Part shown: positions 9,734-19,374 of the stretch, piece after piece | Layout of the letters: the number at the start of each line of letters is the position of its first letter | Numbering within the stretch: the first letter of the stretch is position 1 | Assembly: GCA_945878115.1 (NCBI GenBank) | Contig: CAMDVD010000017.1 | Span: 1-58,275 of the forward strand | Length of the DNA: 58,275 nucleotides | From: Chitinophaga pinensis | GTDB lineage: Bacteria; Bacteroidota; Bacteroidia; Chitinophagales; Chitinophagaceae | Direction: 5' to 3' | Notes under the pieces: model-generated | Told to the model about the DNA's origin: nothing | Databases searched by the model: none | Seen by the model: only the letters and a program-made list of their open reading frames with translations | Program-made: the position numbers and the translations under genes

Positions 9734-11917
9734 ATGAGAAGAAAACTATTGATTTTATCGTTGATTACCGCATTACTTAGTATTGGATCGGTAAATTTAT
9801 TTGCAGGAGCTAAGGATGATCCAGCCGCGAAGCTACCTTTTAAGAAAAAAATGAAGTGGGCAGATGGTTTGTACCGACAAGGGAGCTTTTATACCGCTGA
9901 GGAATATTATTTTCAACTCAAAAAGGAGCAGCCACGAAATCCATATATTGCTTATATGTTAGCTGAATGTCTATGGAATACTAGGGATTATCCACCAGCA
10001 GCAGAATTTTATGCAGAGACTTATACATTAGCCCCCGAATTGTACCCAGAATGTCCTTATAAAGAGGCCGTTATGCGGAAAATGAATGGAGAATATCAGA
10101 AGGCAATTGAGAGATTTCAGTTTTATATCAAGAACTATAAGGGCAAGAATAAAAAAGTTAAATTGATTGCTGCTCGTCAAATTACGGGTTGTGAAATGGC
10201 AATGAAATCCCTAAATGATCCTGGGCGTGCTTTCGTGAAAAATGCAGGACCTAATGTGAATACAGCTTATACAGAGTTATCTCCAATGCCTCTTGGCGAT
10301 ACTGCATTATTGTATGCTACAATGAATCAAAATAAAATAGTTGAATATGGGAAAGATAAAAGAAAAGATTTTGTTTCTCGATTTATGTGGGCACCAAAGG
10401 AATTTGATAGAACAAAAGTGAAAGATAGTTTTGAAGTCTCTATGAAATTTGAAGATGGAAAATTTAATGATACTAAATACCATATTGGAAATGGTTCATG
10501 GAGTCCAGGAGGATCAAGATTTTATTATACAAAATGTTTAGAAAATGATAGCTTAAAAGTTAATTGTAAGATATGGTGTTCTGAATTTAAAAAAGGGCAA
10601 TGGCAATCTTCTAAGGAGCTTGATATTTATATCAATGATCCAGAATCTTCTAATACTAATCCTTTTTGCGCAATGGTAGGGAAGAAAGAAATTTTGTTTT
10701 TTTCTTCAAATAGAAAATTACAAAGCGCAGGCGGTTTTGATATATGGTATTCTGTTTACGATTCTTCTCGTAAAACTTATCGTCGCCCTCAAAATTGTGG
10801 TAAAAAACTTAATTCTTGGGGGGATGATATAACACCATATTACGACTCAAGAAAAAGTAAACTATATTTCGCATCAAATGGATGGGTTAATATGGGAGGG
10901 TTTGATATTTTTTCTGCCGAAGGAGGACCTTCAAGATACACAAATTTGACCAATTTAGGTTTCCCAATTAATTCTTCTGCTGATGATATGTATTATATCC
11001 AAGATTTTACGGCAAAAGATAATGCTTATGTTGTTTCCAATAGACTTGGTAGCCTATTTGTAAAAAATCCTACTTGTTGTGATGACATCTGGAGAGTAAT
11101 TAAGGAACCAAGTTTTTATGTTAAAGGAGTAGTCTTAGATGAAATTAGCAATTCACCCATATCGCAAGTAGTTATTAAAATGAATGATGATGCAACTTCT
11201 GTAATGAAGGACACATTTTATTCTAAAGATGGCAATTTCTTGTTTTATACGCCGATGGCTAAAAACTTTACCATTACAGCAGACAAAAGTGGTTATATAT
11301 CAGGTAGAACCACAATTAGTACAACAGGAAAAACCGTTATGGATCCTGATGATACTACCATGGTTACCATTTATATGCATAAAATAACTGCAGATTACGA
11401 ATTCCATGTCCAAAATGTATATTATAATTTTGATAAAGGAGACTTCCAACCAGATTCTTACAGTGCATTGGATTCATTGGTGAAATTTTTGCAAGATAAC
11501 CCATCTGTGAGTGTTGAAATTCGATCTTATACAGATTCGAAAGGAAGTGATGATTATAATGAAGAATTATCTGTAAAGAGAGCTCAAGCAGTAATGACAT
11601 ATTTAACAGCCAAGGGAATCGATAGAGGAAGAATGATTGCTAGAGGTGAAGGACCTAAAAATCCTAGAAAACCTAATACAATAAATGGGACGGATAACCC
11701 TGTAGGTAGACAATATAATCGAAGAACAGAGTTTAGAATTGTAGGGGATTTAGAAGATAAACATGTTATTTACGATCAAAATAGACCTGAATATATTGAC
11801 AAATCAGGTAATGAACAAAGAAATAATAATTTAAAAATAAATAATGATGCAGAAGATGATGATGAACAACCATCAGGTGAAATCGCTCCAGGTAGCAGAG
11901 TAGGAGATGAAAGATAA
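9734..11917 (+). CDS. PorE-like OmpA-family protein (TPR, beta-propeller, CarboxypepD-like, OmpA)
   Basis: A 727-residue envelope protein. In order: a signal peptide (MRRKLLILSLITALLSIGSVNLFAG), TPR-like helices (about 35-145), a PD40/WD40-like propeller (about 170-440; YYTKCLENDS, FFSSNRKLQSAGGFDIWYS, YFASNGWVNMGGFDIFSAEGG), a carboxypeptidase-regulatory-like domain (about 455-545), and a C-terminal OmpA peptidoglycan-binding domain (VYYNFDKGDFQPDS..., YTDSKGSDDYNEELSVKRAQAV). This order is that of PorE of the type IX system, which ties the secretion complex to the cell wall. An acidic tail (EDDDEQPSGE) ends it. It is the third gene of the adhesin-SprF set; the gap before it is 73 bases. It may be a paralogue dedicated to this set. 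Confidence 0.88.
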   Translation: MRRKLLILSLITALLSIGSVNLFAGAKDDPAAKLPFKKKMKWADGLYRQGSFYTAEEYYFQLKKEQPRNPYIAYMLAECLWNTRDYPPAAEFYAETYTLAPELYPECPYKEAVMRKMNGEYQKAIERFQFYIKNYKGKNKKVKLIAARQITGCEMAMKSLNDPGRAFVKNAGPNVNTAYTELSPMPLGDTALLYATMNQNKIVEYGKDKRKDFVSRFMWAPKEFDRTKVKDSFEVSMKFEDGKFNDTKYHIGNGSWSPGGSRFYYTKCLENDSLKVNCKIWCSEFKKGQWQSSKELDIYINDPESSNTNPFCAMVGKKEILFFSSNRKLQSAGGFDIWYSVYDSSRKTYRRPQNCGKKLNSWGDDITPYYDSRKSKLYFASNGWVNMGGFDIFSAEGGPSRYTNLTNLGFPINSSADDMYYIQDFTAKDNAYVVSNRLGSLFVKNPTCCDDIWRVIKEPSFYVKGVVLDEISNSPISQVVIKMNDDATSVMKDTFYSKDGNFLFYTPMAKNFTITADKSGYISGRTTISTTGKTVMDPDDTTMVTIYMHKITADYEFHVQNVYYNFDKGDFQPDSYSALDSLVKFLQDNPSVSVEIRSYTDSKGSDDYNEELSVKRAQAVMTYLTAKGIDRGRMIARGEGPKNPRKPNTINGTDNPVGRQYNRRTEFRIVGDLEDKHVIYDQNRPEYIDKSGNEQRNNNLKINNDAEDDDEQPSGEIAPGSRVGDER

Positions 11918-11938
11918 ATTTAAGTTATTTAAGTTAAC

Positions 11939-11972
11939 AGAGGCTGTCCTAAAAAGGCAGTCTCTTTTTTTG
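11939..11972 (+). terminator. Terminator of the adhesin-SprF-PorE operon
   Basis: AGAGGCTG and CAGTCTCT pair, with one G.U, around TCCTAAAAAGG and are followed by T7. It lies 22 bases after the stop. Confidence 0.8.
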
Positions 11973-12066
11973 ATTTAATCTTTATTGAACTGGCAAAAAC
12001 AATTTGTTAAGAAAATAACTCTCTAATAACTAACATTCATTATTATCTTTACGTCTACCTTATTAA

Positions 12067-12417
12067 ATGGAAAAAATGAAAAATACAATAGTTTTACTTT
12101 GCTTATTATTTGGAAGCTCAATTCTCTTTGCTCAATCAACTTCAAATGAAGTTCCTAAAGAAATTAAACAAAAAATAGAAATATTAAGAAATGCCGGACT
12201 AGGATTAACGGATGTACAATTATCTCGCATTACCTATGTTTTAATTGGAGAAGAAAAGAATATCACAAAAAATATACAAACTTTGGAAGGCAATAAAGGA
12301 TTGCAACAATCTAGAATGAAAGAATTGCAAGCACAAAAGATTATGAATATAAAAGGTACGATGAATCAAACTCAGATTGAGAAATTTGATTTATTAAAAT
12401 TAAGTGAAAAAATTTAA
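12067..12417 (+). CDS. Small secreted helical protein of unknown function
   Basis: A 116-residue protein with a signal peptide (MKNTIVLLCLLFGSSILFAQS, if the second ATG at 12076 is used) and a mature part of about 95 residues, nearly all predicted helix. The segment GLGLTDVQLSRITYVLIGEEKNI resembles the L-T-x-x-Q signature of Spy/CpxP-like periplasmic proteins and of small Bacteroidetes proteins with LT.EQ motifs, but I cannot assign it. There is no sorting domain, so it is probably periplasmic. It stands alone between the adhesin operon and rpoD. Confidence 0.65.
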   Translation: MEKMKNTIVLLCLLFGSSILFAQSTSNEVPKEIKQKIEILRNAGLGLTDVQLSRITYVLIGEEKNITKNIQTLEGNKGLQQSRMKELQAQKIMNIKGTMNQTQIEKFDLLKLSEKI

Positions 12418-12560
12418 CTACCTTCTGAATATTCTGAATTTTAATAAATTTAGATGAAGAAATAGTAAAATTTTAACTTTAGTAAGTGTTTAGTGGAATA
12501 CTATTTGATGTCATAACAACGTTATTGTGTATAATATAATAGCATTTAAAACAAAATATA

Positions 12561-13427
12561 ATGAGACAGTTAAAAATTGCAACGCAAATTACAAATAGAG
12601 ATAGCCAAGCTGTTGAGAAATATTTGCAAGATATAAGCAGAATTCCTATGATAAATGCGGAAGAGGAAACGGTATTAGCCCAAAAAATAAGAATGGGAAA
12701 TACTGAAGGCAAGGTGGCTCTTGAGAAAATGGTTAAATCTAATTTGCGTTTTGTCGTGTCAGTAGCAAAGCAATATCAACATCAAGGTTTAACCTTAAGT
12801 GATTTAATTAATGAAGGGAACTTAGGCCTTATTAAAGCGGCACAGAGGTTTGATGAGACTAAAGGATTTAAATTTATTTCATATGCTGTTTGGTGGATTC
12901 GTCAGTCAATTTTGCAGGCATTGGCAGAGCAAGGACGTCTTGTCAGATTACCTCAGAATAAAATTGGTACATATAATAAAGCAAATAAAGCCATGATGGC
13001 TTTTGAACAAGAGAATGAAAGAGAACCTTCAGTTGAAGAATTAGCCGGTATTTTAGAAATGTCAGAAACTGAAATTTCAAATATTTTTGTAACGAATTCA
13101 AGACACACATCATTAGATGCCCCTGTGCATGAATCGGAAGATGTTAGTATGGGAGATTTACTTACAGGAGCAAATGATACGGATAGTTCAGTGATTCAAG
13201 ATAGTCTTAGAGAGGAAATTCGTAGAATACTTAAATCTTTAAGTCCAAGAGAGTCGGAAATTGTGAGTGCATATTTTGGTCTGGATGGTTCTGATGGTCC
13301 TACTATCGAACAAATAGGTGAAAAATATGATTTAACTAAAGAAAGGATTCGACAAATTAAAGAAAGAGCAATTAAGCGATTGCAAAAAGCTAGATATAGC
13401 AAATCATTAAAATCCTATTTAGGATAA
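12561..13427 (+). CDS. rpoD: Primary sigma factor RpoD (sigma-70)
   Basis: The primary sigma factor of Bacteroidota is short and lacks the long region 1.1; this 288-residue protein fits. Region 1.2 (DSQAVEKYLQDISRIPMINAEEE), region 2 with the core-binding and -10-melting helices (FVVSVAKQYQHQGLTLSDLINEGNLGLIKAAQRFDETKGFKF then SYAVWWIRQSI), region 3 (NKIGTYNKANKAMMAFEQENEREPSVEELAG) and region 4 with its helix-turn-helix (TIEQIGEKYDLTKERIRQIKERAIKRLQKAR) are all intact. It should direct transcription from the TTG/TAnnTTTG promoters seen across the window. It is single and followed by its own terminator. Confidence 0.95.
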   Translation: MRQLKIATQITNRDSQAVEKYLQDISRIPMINAEEETVLAQKIRMGNTEGKVALEKMVKSNLRFVVSVAKQYQHQGLTLSDLINEGNLGLIKAAQRFDETKGFKFISYAVWWIRQSILQALAEQGRLVRLPQNKIGTYNKANKAMMAFEQENEREPSVEELAGILEMSETEISNIFVTNSRHTSLDAPVHESEDVSMGDLLTGANDTDSSVIQDSLREEIRRILKSLSPRESEIVSAYFGLDGSDGPTIEQIGEKYDLTKERIRQIKERAIKRLQKARYSKSLKSYLG

Positions 13428-13451
13428 TTAAGTTTGGTTTTGTTCAGAAAG

Positions 13452-13490
13452 AGGGGAGTGATTTTATATCATTCTCTTTTTTATTTTTAG
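13452..13490 (+). terminator. Terminator of rpoD
   Basis: GGGGAGTGAT and ATCATTCTC pair, with G.U wobbles, around a short AT loop, then T6. About 25 bases after the stop. Confidence 0.7.
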
Positions 13491-13558
13491 TATAGTGTTC
13501 AATTGAAATATAGGGGATACAAAAATTCTGTATTACATTTAACACCTAAATTTTTTAT

Positions 13559-15238
13559 ATGGAGTTAAATAAACAAAGTATTCCTACTAATTATAAGGCG
13601 TTAGGTACCTTAGTAACTGTTTTCTTTTTTTGGGGATTCATAGCAGCAGGAAATGGAGTTTTCATACCATTTTGTAAACATTATTTTAAACTTGATCAAT
13701 TTCAAAGCCAATTGATTGATTTCGCATTTTACGGAGCTTATTATTTTGGGGCATTGGCACTATTTATTTATACTACTTTCAATGGAAAGGATTTAGTAGC
13801 TAAATGGGGGTATAAAAGAAGTATTGTATACGGACTTATCTTTTCAGCATTAGGGGCAATTGCAATGATAATTGCAGTTAACGGTAATACTTTTGGTGGG
13901 ATGTTGGTTGGATTTTTTATTGTAGCGCTTGGTTTTTCCTTACAGCAAACAGCGGCAAACCCATTCGCACTTTCTCTAGGTGATCCTGCTACCGGATCGA
14001 ATCGAATTAACTTAGGAGGGAGTATTAATTCATTTGGAACTTTTATTGGTCCTATTGTGGTTGCACTTGCTTTGTTCGGCGTAACTAAGGCGAGTGATGA
14101 TCAGGTAAATAGCTTAGGATTAGATAAAGTAACTTTATTGTACACTTTTGTCTGTGCCTTATTTATTTGTGCTGCTGCTTTATTTTTCTTTTCTAAAAAA
14201 GTGCCAGATGGAATTAGTAATGAATCAACTGAAAAAGCAAGTAAAGCATTGTTGGCATTGTTGATAATGACAGTGCTTTTGGTTATTGTTTTCATTCCAG
14301 TTTTTCTAAGTTATAAAGACAATATGTCGGATGTTATTGTAAAAAAGGATATTGAAATTACAAGAATGAGATGGTTATTATTTGGATTAGCTATCGTTAT
14401 CATTACTTTATTATTTTCATTTTTTAGTGCTAATAAAAAGGGTGAGGGTTGGGGAGCTATGAAATATCCACAATTGATTTTGGGCATGTTGGCTATTTTT
14501 GTGTATGTAGGTGTTGAGGTTGCAATTGGTAGTAATTTAAGTGAATTATTAAAACAGCCTCAATTTGGACGGTTCGAAGCCTCGCAAGCAGCCCCATATG
14601 TTTCAATGTATTGGGGTAGTTTGATGATAGGAAGGTGGGCCGGAGCAATCAATGTATTTAAACCGGAAAAGACTTTGAAAAATATACTATTACTAATTGT
14701 TCCATTAATTGCCTTTGGTGTAATTATAGAAATCAATACCATTGCTCAAAGTGATATGTCTCCTTTATATTGGTATTTTATTTGTGTATTAATATTGGTT
14801 TTAGCCTTTTATTTTACTCAAGACAAGCCAGCTAGAACCTTATTTGTCTTTAGTATACTTGGCGTATTAGCTATGCTAATTGGTATTTTTACGGAAGGTA
14901 AAATTGCAACTTATTCTTTCTTGAGTGGAGGACTTTTTTGTAGTGTAATGTGGCCATGTATATTTTCATTGGCGACGGCTGGGTTGGGAAAATATACTAC
15001 CCAGGGTTCTGGCTTTTTGATAATGATGATTTTGGGTGGTGGTATAATACCGCCAATACAAGGTAAACTTGCAGATTTATTACAAAGTGGAAATACTCAA
15101 GTTGGATTTGGCATTCATACTTCTTATTGGATTACTGTTATTTGTTTTACATATTTGGCTTTATTTGCTTTTTTAGTAAAGCGTATTTTACAAAAACAGG
15201 GAATTGATTATGACAAAAACACTAGCGCTGGGCATTGA
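13559..15238 (+). CDS. Sugar MFS transporter, FucP/GluP type
   Basis: This inner-membrane sugar:proton symporter has 559 residues and about 12 membrane segments. Its first helix contains FFFWGFIAAGNGVFIPF, typical of the FucP/glucose-galactose porter group. FYGAYYFGALALF and LGFSLQQTAANPFALSLGDP (helix 4, with the Q..AN motif involved in sugar binding) support this. It is longer than the roughly 430-residue E. coli FucP because of extra loops between central helices. The sugar kinase gene overlaps its 3' end by 29 bases, so the two should be translated together and act in sequence: import, then phosphorylation. The exact sugar cannot be read from the sequence. Confidence 0.88.
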   Translation: MELNKQSIPTNYKALGTLVTVFFFWGFIAAGNGVFIPFCKHYFKLDQFQSQLIDFAFYGAYYFGALALFIYTTFNGKDLVAKWGYKRSIVYGLIFSALGAIAMIIAVNGNTFGGMLVGFFIVALGFSLQQTAANPFALSLGDPATGSNRINLGGSINSFGTFIGPIVVALALFGVTKASDDQVNSLGLDKVTLLYTFVCALFICAAALFFFSKKVPDGISNESTEKASKALLALLIMTVLLVIVFIPVFLSYKDNMSDVIVKKDIEITRMRWLLFGLAIVIITLLFSFFSANKKGEGWGAMKYPQLILGMLAIFVYVGVEVAIGSNLSELLKQPQFGRFEASQAAPYVSMYWGSLMIGRWAGAINVFKPEKTLKNILLLIVPLIAFGVIIEINTIAQSDMSPLYWYFICVLILVLAFYFTQDKPARTLFVFSILGVLAMLIGIFTEGKIATYSFLSGGLFCSVMWPCIFSLATAGLGKYTTQGSGFLIMMILGGGIIPPIQGKLADLLQSGNTQVGFGIHTSYWITVICFTYLALFAFLVKRILQKQGIDYDKNTSAGH

Positions 15239-16148
15239 TATTGGGGGTACCAATACTGCATATGGCATTGTGACACAAAATGGAGAAATTCTGCATCATG
15301 GTAGTATAGCAACAAAAGGACATGTAAGTATAGATGTATTCATTGATGAATTATATTACGCAATTTCTGATAAGAAATCGTCTTCATTATTCGAACAAAT
15401 AAAGGGGATAGGTGTCGGTGCACCTAATGGTAATTATTACACAGGAAATATTGAATTTGCACCAAATTTAGAATGGAAAGGTATAATTCCATTAGCTAAA
15501 TTATTTGAACATAAATTTTCGATTCCTACAATAATTACAAATGATGCGAATGCCGCAGCTATGGGTGAAATGAAGTATGGAGCTGCAATCGGGATGAAAG
15601 ATTTTATAATGGTTACTTTAGGCACTGGTGTCGGTAGCGGATTTGTCGTGAACGGCCAAGTGCTATATGGACACGACGGTGCAGCCGGTGAACTAGGTCA
15701 TGTTATAACAATTCAAGACGGTCGTGCGTGCGGATGTGGACGGAAAGGGTGTTTGGAAACCTATACTTCTGCTACTGGAATTGTGAAAACAGCGAATGAA
15801 TTTTTAAGTAGTACTACCACGACTAGTTTGTTACGAAGGTATTCAAACATAGAGGCAAAACATATTTATGAAGCCGCTGTTCAAGGGGATGAACTTGCTA
15901 TGGCAATATTTGAGTATACAGGAAAAATACTCGGGTTTACCTTAGCTAATACGGTAGCTATCACAAGTCCTGAGGCTATAATATTGTTTGGAGGACTTGC
16001 AAAAGCTGGAGAATTTATTTTCAAACCAACCCATTTTTATATGGAAGAGAATATGTTATCTATTTATAAAAATAAGGTCAAGTTGTTGCCATCATTATTG
16101 TATGAGGGTAATGCTGCTATATTGGGGGCAGCTGCTTTAGTTGTTTAA
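15210..16148 (+). CDS. ROK-family sugar kinase (glucokinase-like)
   Basis: This 312-residue cytoplasmic kinase probably phosphorylates the hexose brought in by the porter upstream. Seen: the N-terminal phosphate loop ALGIDIGGTNTAYGIV, the catalytic region NDANAAAMGEMKYGAA, the ATP-binding GTGVGSGFVVNG, the ROK zinc motif (CGCGRKGCLETYTSATGI; Cys-x-Cys-x4-Cys) preceded by HDGAAGELGH, and a late Gly-rich GGLAKAG. A TTG at 15204 also opens the frame, but the ATG at 15210 follows an AGGGA sequence and is preferred. Substrate is most likely glucose or a close relative. Terminator-like hairpin after the stop. Confidence 0.88.
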   Translation: MTKTLALGIDIGGTNTAYGIVTQNGEILHHGSIATKGHVSIDVFIDELYYAISDKKSSSLFEQIKGIGVGAPNGNYYTGNIEFAPNLEWKGIIPLAKLFEHKFSIPTIITNDANAAAMGEMKYGAAIGMKDFIMVTLGTGVGSGFVVNGQVLYGHDGAAGELGHVITIQDGRACGCGRKGCLETYTSATGIVKTANEFLSSTTTTSLLRRYSNIEAKHIYEAAVQGDELAMAIFEYTGKILGFTLANTVAITSPEAIILFGGLAKAGEFIFKPTHFYMEENMLSIYKNKVKLLPSLLYEGNAAILGAAALVV

Positions 16149-16160
16149 ATATAACACCAA

Positions 16161-16180
16161 AAGTTCTGAGAATAGAACTT
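16161..16180. terminator. Hairpin between convergent genes
   Basis: AAGTTCT and AGAACTT form a perfect seven-base stem around GAGAAT, 13 bases after the ROK kinase stop and facing the end of the minus-strand gene. No long T run, so termination is likely but not certain. Confidence 0.4.
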
Positions 16181-16212
16181 GAAAAGTTTGAAATTAAAAT
16201 CTAAAAATAGAT

Positions 16213-17843
16213 TTAAAATGTTCGAACAGCTCGCACATAATTAATATTTGTCTTATTATAGTTTCCGTTGTTCCCATTAAAAAAGTCGAATGAAATCGCC
16301 AAGCCTGCATTCACCTCACTAGATGTCCAATAAAAATTTGTAGTAAAACCACCAATCGCATTACTATTTGTAAATAAATACGTCATTTCATCCTTACTTG
16401 GTAAATACCAGTCGCTATACCCGTTCAATATTAAATTATTGCATAATAATGCTGCATTATTTTCCGTTCCATATGAGGCAACAATAGCATTCGTATTTGC
16501 ATTTCCTGTACCTAGCGCTGTGGCAGTAGCTCCAGTTATGCCAGAAGAATTTGCATGCCAAAATATTCCATTACTTTGGTCAGTAGGGGCCGCAATAAGC
16601 CCATGCAAACCAGAACCATCAATATATGCAATAACACCACCTAAATAGTTTTGACCTATTGCTAAAGCTTGAGTAGTGAAAATAGCTTGGTTGCCATATT
16701 CTGTACCAAGGCTATTAGTTGCATAAGCACGAACATAGTAAGTTGTATTAGGTAATAATCCAAGAATTGCGCTTGAATAAGTTCCGATACCACTTCCGTC
16801 AATAGTGGTGTTATTTGCGATTGTTGGATTTGAGCTAGTACTATAACAAACGCCTCTTGCAGTTATCGGAGATCCTCCATCGTTGCTAATATTTCCGCCA
16901 CAATTTGCAGAAGAATTACTTACAGCAGATAATCCGGCTGATGTAAGTGTAGGTAAAAAAATTGGATTTGTTGTAAAGCTAACTTGGCTTCCATAAGCAG
17001 TGCCTGCACTATTGGTGGCATAGGCGCGAACGTAATAAGTAGTATTTGCGACTAATCCTATCATTGAACTGGTAAATCCACCAATATTAGATCCATTTGC
17101 TGTAAAATTATTTGCAGTTGTTGGATTTATACTTGTCCCATAACAAACTCCTCTGGCAGTAACTAATGCTCCACCATCATTTGATATATTACCACCGCCA
17201 ATGGCAGTTGAACTTGTTATAGAGGTGATTGCATTTGTAGTTAGAGTTGGAACTAAAATTGGGCAAGGCCCCCATGTAGGAACTCCATTACACACCGTTA
17301 AATTTTGGCCATGCGTTCCAATGGGTATTAAAACCCAAGTAGAACCATCCCAATAATACATGTCACCAGGATTAACTCCATTTTGAAATGTCCCTTAGGA
17401 CCTTGTATACCCTGCGCTCCTTGCGGTCCGGTTGGTCCCGCAGTACTATTTGCCGCAAATAATGCATAAGGTACACTCATTAATTCAGTTGTGCCAGTGA
17501 TGCTGTAGTTTACCCCACCACTAGGGTCGGTTTCTGTTTTAATAAAATAGGGTCCTACGCCCCAATTGATGTTTGCGAAAATACCATTTATGACTGTCCC
17601 GTTTCCTATTTCTAAACTCACCAAACCATTGGCATTGGTGGTTTTTGTTTGTGTTTCTACATATACAGTGGAGCCAAATACAGAACCTTGTAAAATGCTA
17701 ATTCGCATGCCAACCGTTGTATTGGATACAAGAACATTACTGGCATTGCGTATAACTGCCTGATAGCTCATTTTTTGGGGCGCTTGAGAAAATACATTGT
17801 GCACCAATAGTAATAGAGCAACGATGGTAATTATTTTTTTCAT
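16213..17843 (-). pseudogene. Surface protein with collagen-like, FN3-like and DUF1566 parts, broken by a frameshift
   Basis: Two frames together make one protein. 17843-17328 encodes a signal peptide (MKKIITIVALLLLVHNVFSQ), a domain of about 110 residues (QAPQKMSYQAVIRNASN...LMSVPYALFAANS) and a short collagen-like stretch (GPTGPQGAQGIQGPKG). The frame then runs into unrelated residues. 17361-16213 continues with MYYWDGSTWVLIPIGTHGQ, two repeats of about 95 residues (ITARGVCYST...TTYYVRAYATNS, fibronectin III-like) and a C-terminal DUF1566 domain (WYLPSKDEM, YWTSSE). At 17390-17396 one added G in the GGG run would join them smoothly (...GPKG-TFQNGVNPGDMYYW). It is either a real one-base deletion or a sequencing error. 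The N-terminal domain is paralogous to that of the 1230-residue protein at 19375. It lies three bases after the T9SS gene upstream. Confidence 0.8.
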
Positions 17844-17846
17844 TCC

Positions 17847-18317
17847 TTAATTTTTAATTATTTTATATGCTTTGTTTATTTTATTTTTTTGTGCGATGTT
17901 TAAAAAATAAGTGGCTGCTGCAAACTGTTCCATCGGGATGGCAGTTGTTTTTGTGGTCATCATTTTTTGATCTAAAACATGCCCCATTGCATCCGTAAGT
18001 TGATAGGATACATGTTCTTGCAAGTCTTGTATTTGCAAAGTGAGATTATGCGAAGTGGGATTTGGGAAAACCGTAAGCGAAATGTGTAAGTCTGTTTGTT
18101 CAATGCCTACACTAAATAATTCATAGGCTTGTTGATTTCCTTGGGTTACAGAACCATTGGTGCCTAGCGCTTCTGTATATATAATTTGTCCAACAGAAAA
18201 AGCAACAGAACCACCACTACTAGAGGCATCACCACCAGAAGCAGTCATTTCTTGTGCAAAAACGGAGGTTCTGGATAGCAATAAAAAGACAGCAAGAACT
18301 ATTTTTATTGGAGACAT
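17847..18317 (-). CDS. Small T9SS type A sorted protein
   Basis: A 156-residue exported protein: signal peptide (MSPIKIVLAVFLLLSRTSVFAQ), a Gly/Ser-rich start (EMTASGGDASSSGGSVAFSVGQIIYT) and then almost only the type A sorting domain (VFPNPTSHNLTLQIQ... ATYFLNIAQKNKINKAYKIIKN). The ASGGDASSSGGSVAFSVGQ opening is seen in many Bacteroidota surface proteins of this build. It has no separate functional domain, so it may be a minimal surface-displayed or secreted protein. It is the first gene of a two-gene unit with the frameshifted gene downstream (3-base gap). Confidence 0.8.
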   Translation of the reverse strand: MSPIKIVLAVFLLLSRTSVFAQEMTASGGDASSSGGSVAFSVGQIIYTEALGTNGSVTQGNQQAYELFSVGIEQTDLHISLTVFPNPTSHNLTLQIQDLQEHVSYQLTDAMGHVLDQKMMTTKTTAIPMEQFAAATYFLNIAQKNKINKAYKIIKN

Positions 18318-18519
18318 GGAGAAGGAAAAATTTCGATAAAAATAAGACTTTTTTCATTGAGAGACAATTTCATTATAAAAAATAAAGAACAGAAAATGAA
18401 CACAATCATTGTTTATTTCATTTATTAAATGGTTCAGTGTATTTTCACGGTGTATTTTTATATTATTACTGAAATAAGGATATAAAACCAAATCTTAGCA
18501 AATAAAACAGAAAGGAAAA

Positions 18520-19317
18520 ATGATAATAGGACAAAAAAATATAATTGTAAATTCAACTATTCTTTTCGTAATTGCCGCTATATTAGAAATGACTCTAAAT
18601 GAGCTTGGGCAATTTTTTTCATCCATTTTTGTTGGTGCTCAACAGATTTCAATTCATCATAATTATGTTACCAACATTACCAATGGATTACCTCTATTAT
18701 ATATAATTTTTATTAAAGGAGCTGGTTTATTTGTCAGTTTAGGCATCGGCATTTTATTTAATTATATTTGTTTTAATCAAAAAAGAAGAAATATTTTATT
18801 CCTCTTCAATCTGTATATGTCCCTTTTTGGATTTATTGATTTCTTTGGGTATTTGATGGTCGCTCCAATATTTCCGAAAAATGTCACTGGCTTTTTAGAA
18901 TTACCATTATGGATGATCTATATAGTTGCAATTATTGCAGCTATAATTTTGTATTTTATTATTAATAGTATGATGAAATATTTTGTTGAAATGGGATCTA
19001 AAGAAATAGTAGAAGATAATGTAGAAAGACGTCATTTTATACATTCAATTATTTTGTTTCCGTGTATTATAGGCATCGCCATTACTGCCTTATTAATTTT
19101 TCCAATTAATACTAATTACCCAAGGCAAATTACATGTGTAGTAAGTTTGTTTGCCATTTTATTTCCATATAAAAATGCTTTGCAAAAAAATTATTCCATT
19201 TCAAATAATTATAAATCCATGCAAGAATTGAATGAACAAAATGTTTGGCTTTATGTTTTTTTTATTCTTACAATTTTGATAAATAGATTACTTGTTAGTG
19301 GAATCTATATAAAATAG
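18520..19317 (+). CDS. Multi-pass membrane protein, possibly an inactive M50-type protease relative
   Basis: A 265-residue protein with six to seven hydrophobic segments. Residues about 20-60 read ILEMTLNELGQFFSSIFVG, then ISIHHNYV, NITNGLPLLYIIFIKGAGLFVSLGIGILF. The layout resembles M50B-type proteases, whose first segment is HELGHxxAAxxxG followed by a hydrophobic GxLGS-like helix. Here HExxH is NELGQ, so both zinc-binding His are missing. If the relation is real, it is a pseudoenzyme, maybe a binding or chaperone module. An AGAAAGGAA ribosome-binding sequence precedes the ATG. It is an isolated plus-strand gene between minus-strand surface-protein genes. I do not assign a function. Confidence 0.6.
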   Translation: MIIGQKNIIVNSTILFVIAAILEMTLNELGQFFSSIFVGAQQISIHHNYVTNITNGLPLLYIIFIKGAGLFVSLGIGILFNYICFNQKRRNILFLFNLYMSLFGFIDFFGYLMVAPIFPKNVTGFLELPLWMIYIVAIIAAIILYFIINSMMKYFVEMGSKEIVEDNVERRHFIHSIILFPCIIGIAITALLIFPINTNYPRQITCVVSLFAILFPYKNALQKNYSISNNYKSMQELNEQNVWLYVFFILTILINRLLVSGIYIK

Positions 19318-19374
19318 GATTGAAATTATTGTATTACATGAAAGTAAGAAAAGTTTTATTGGTTGGTATTGTTA

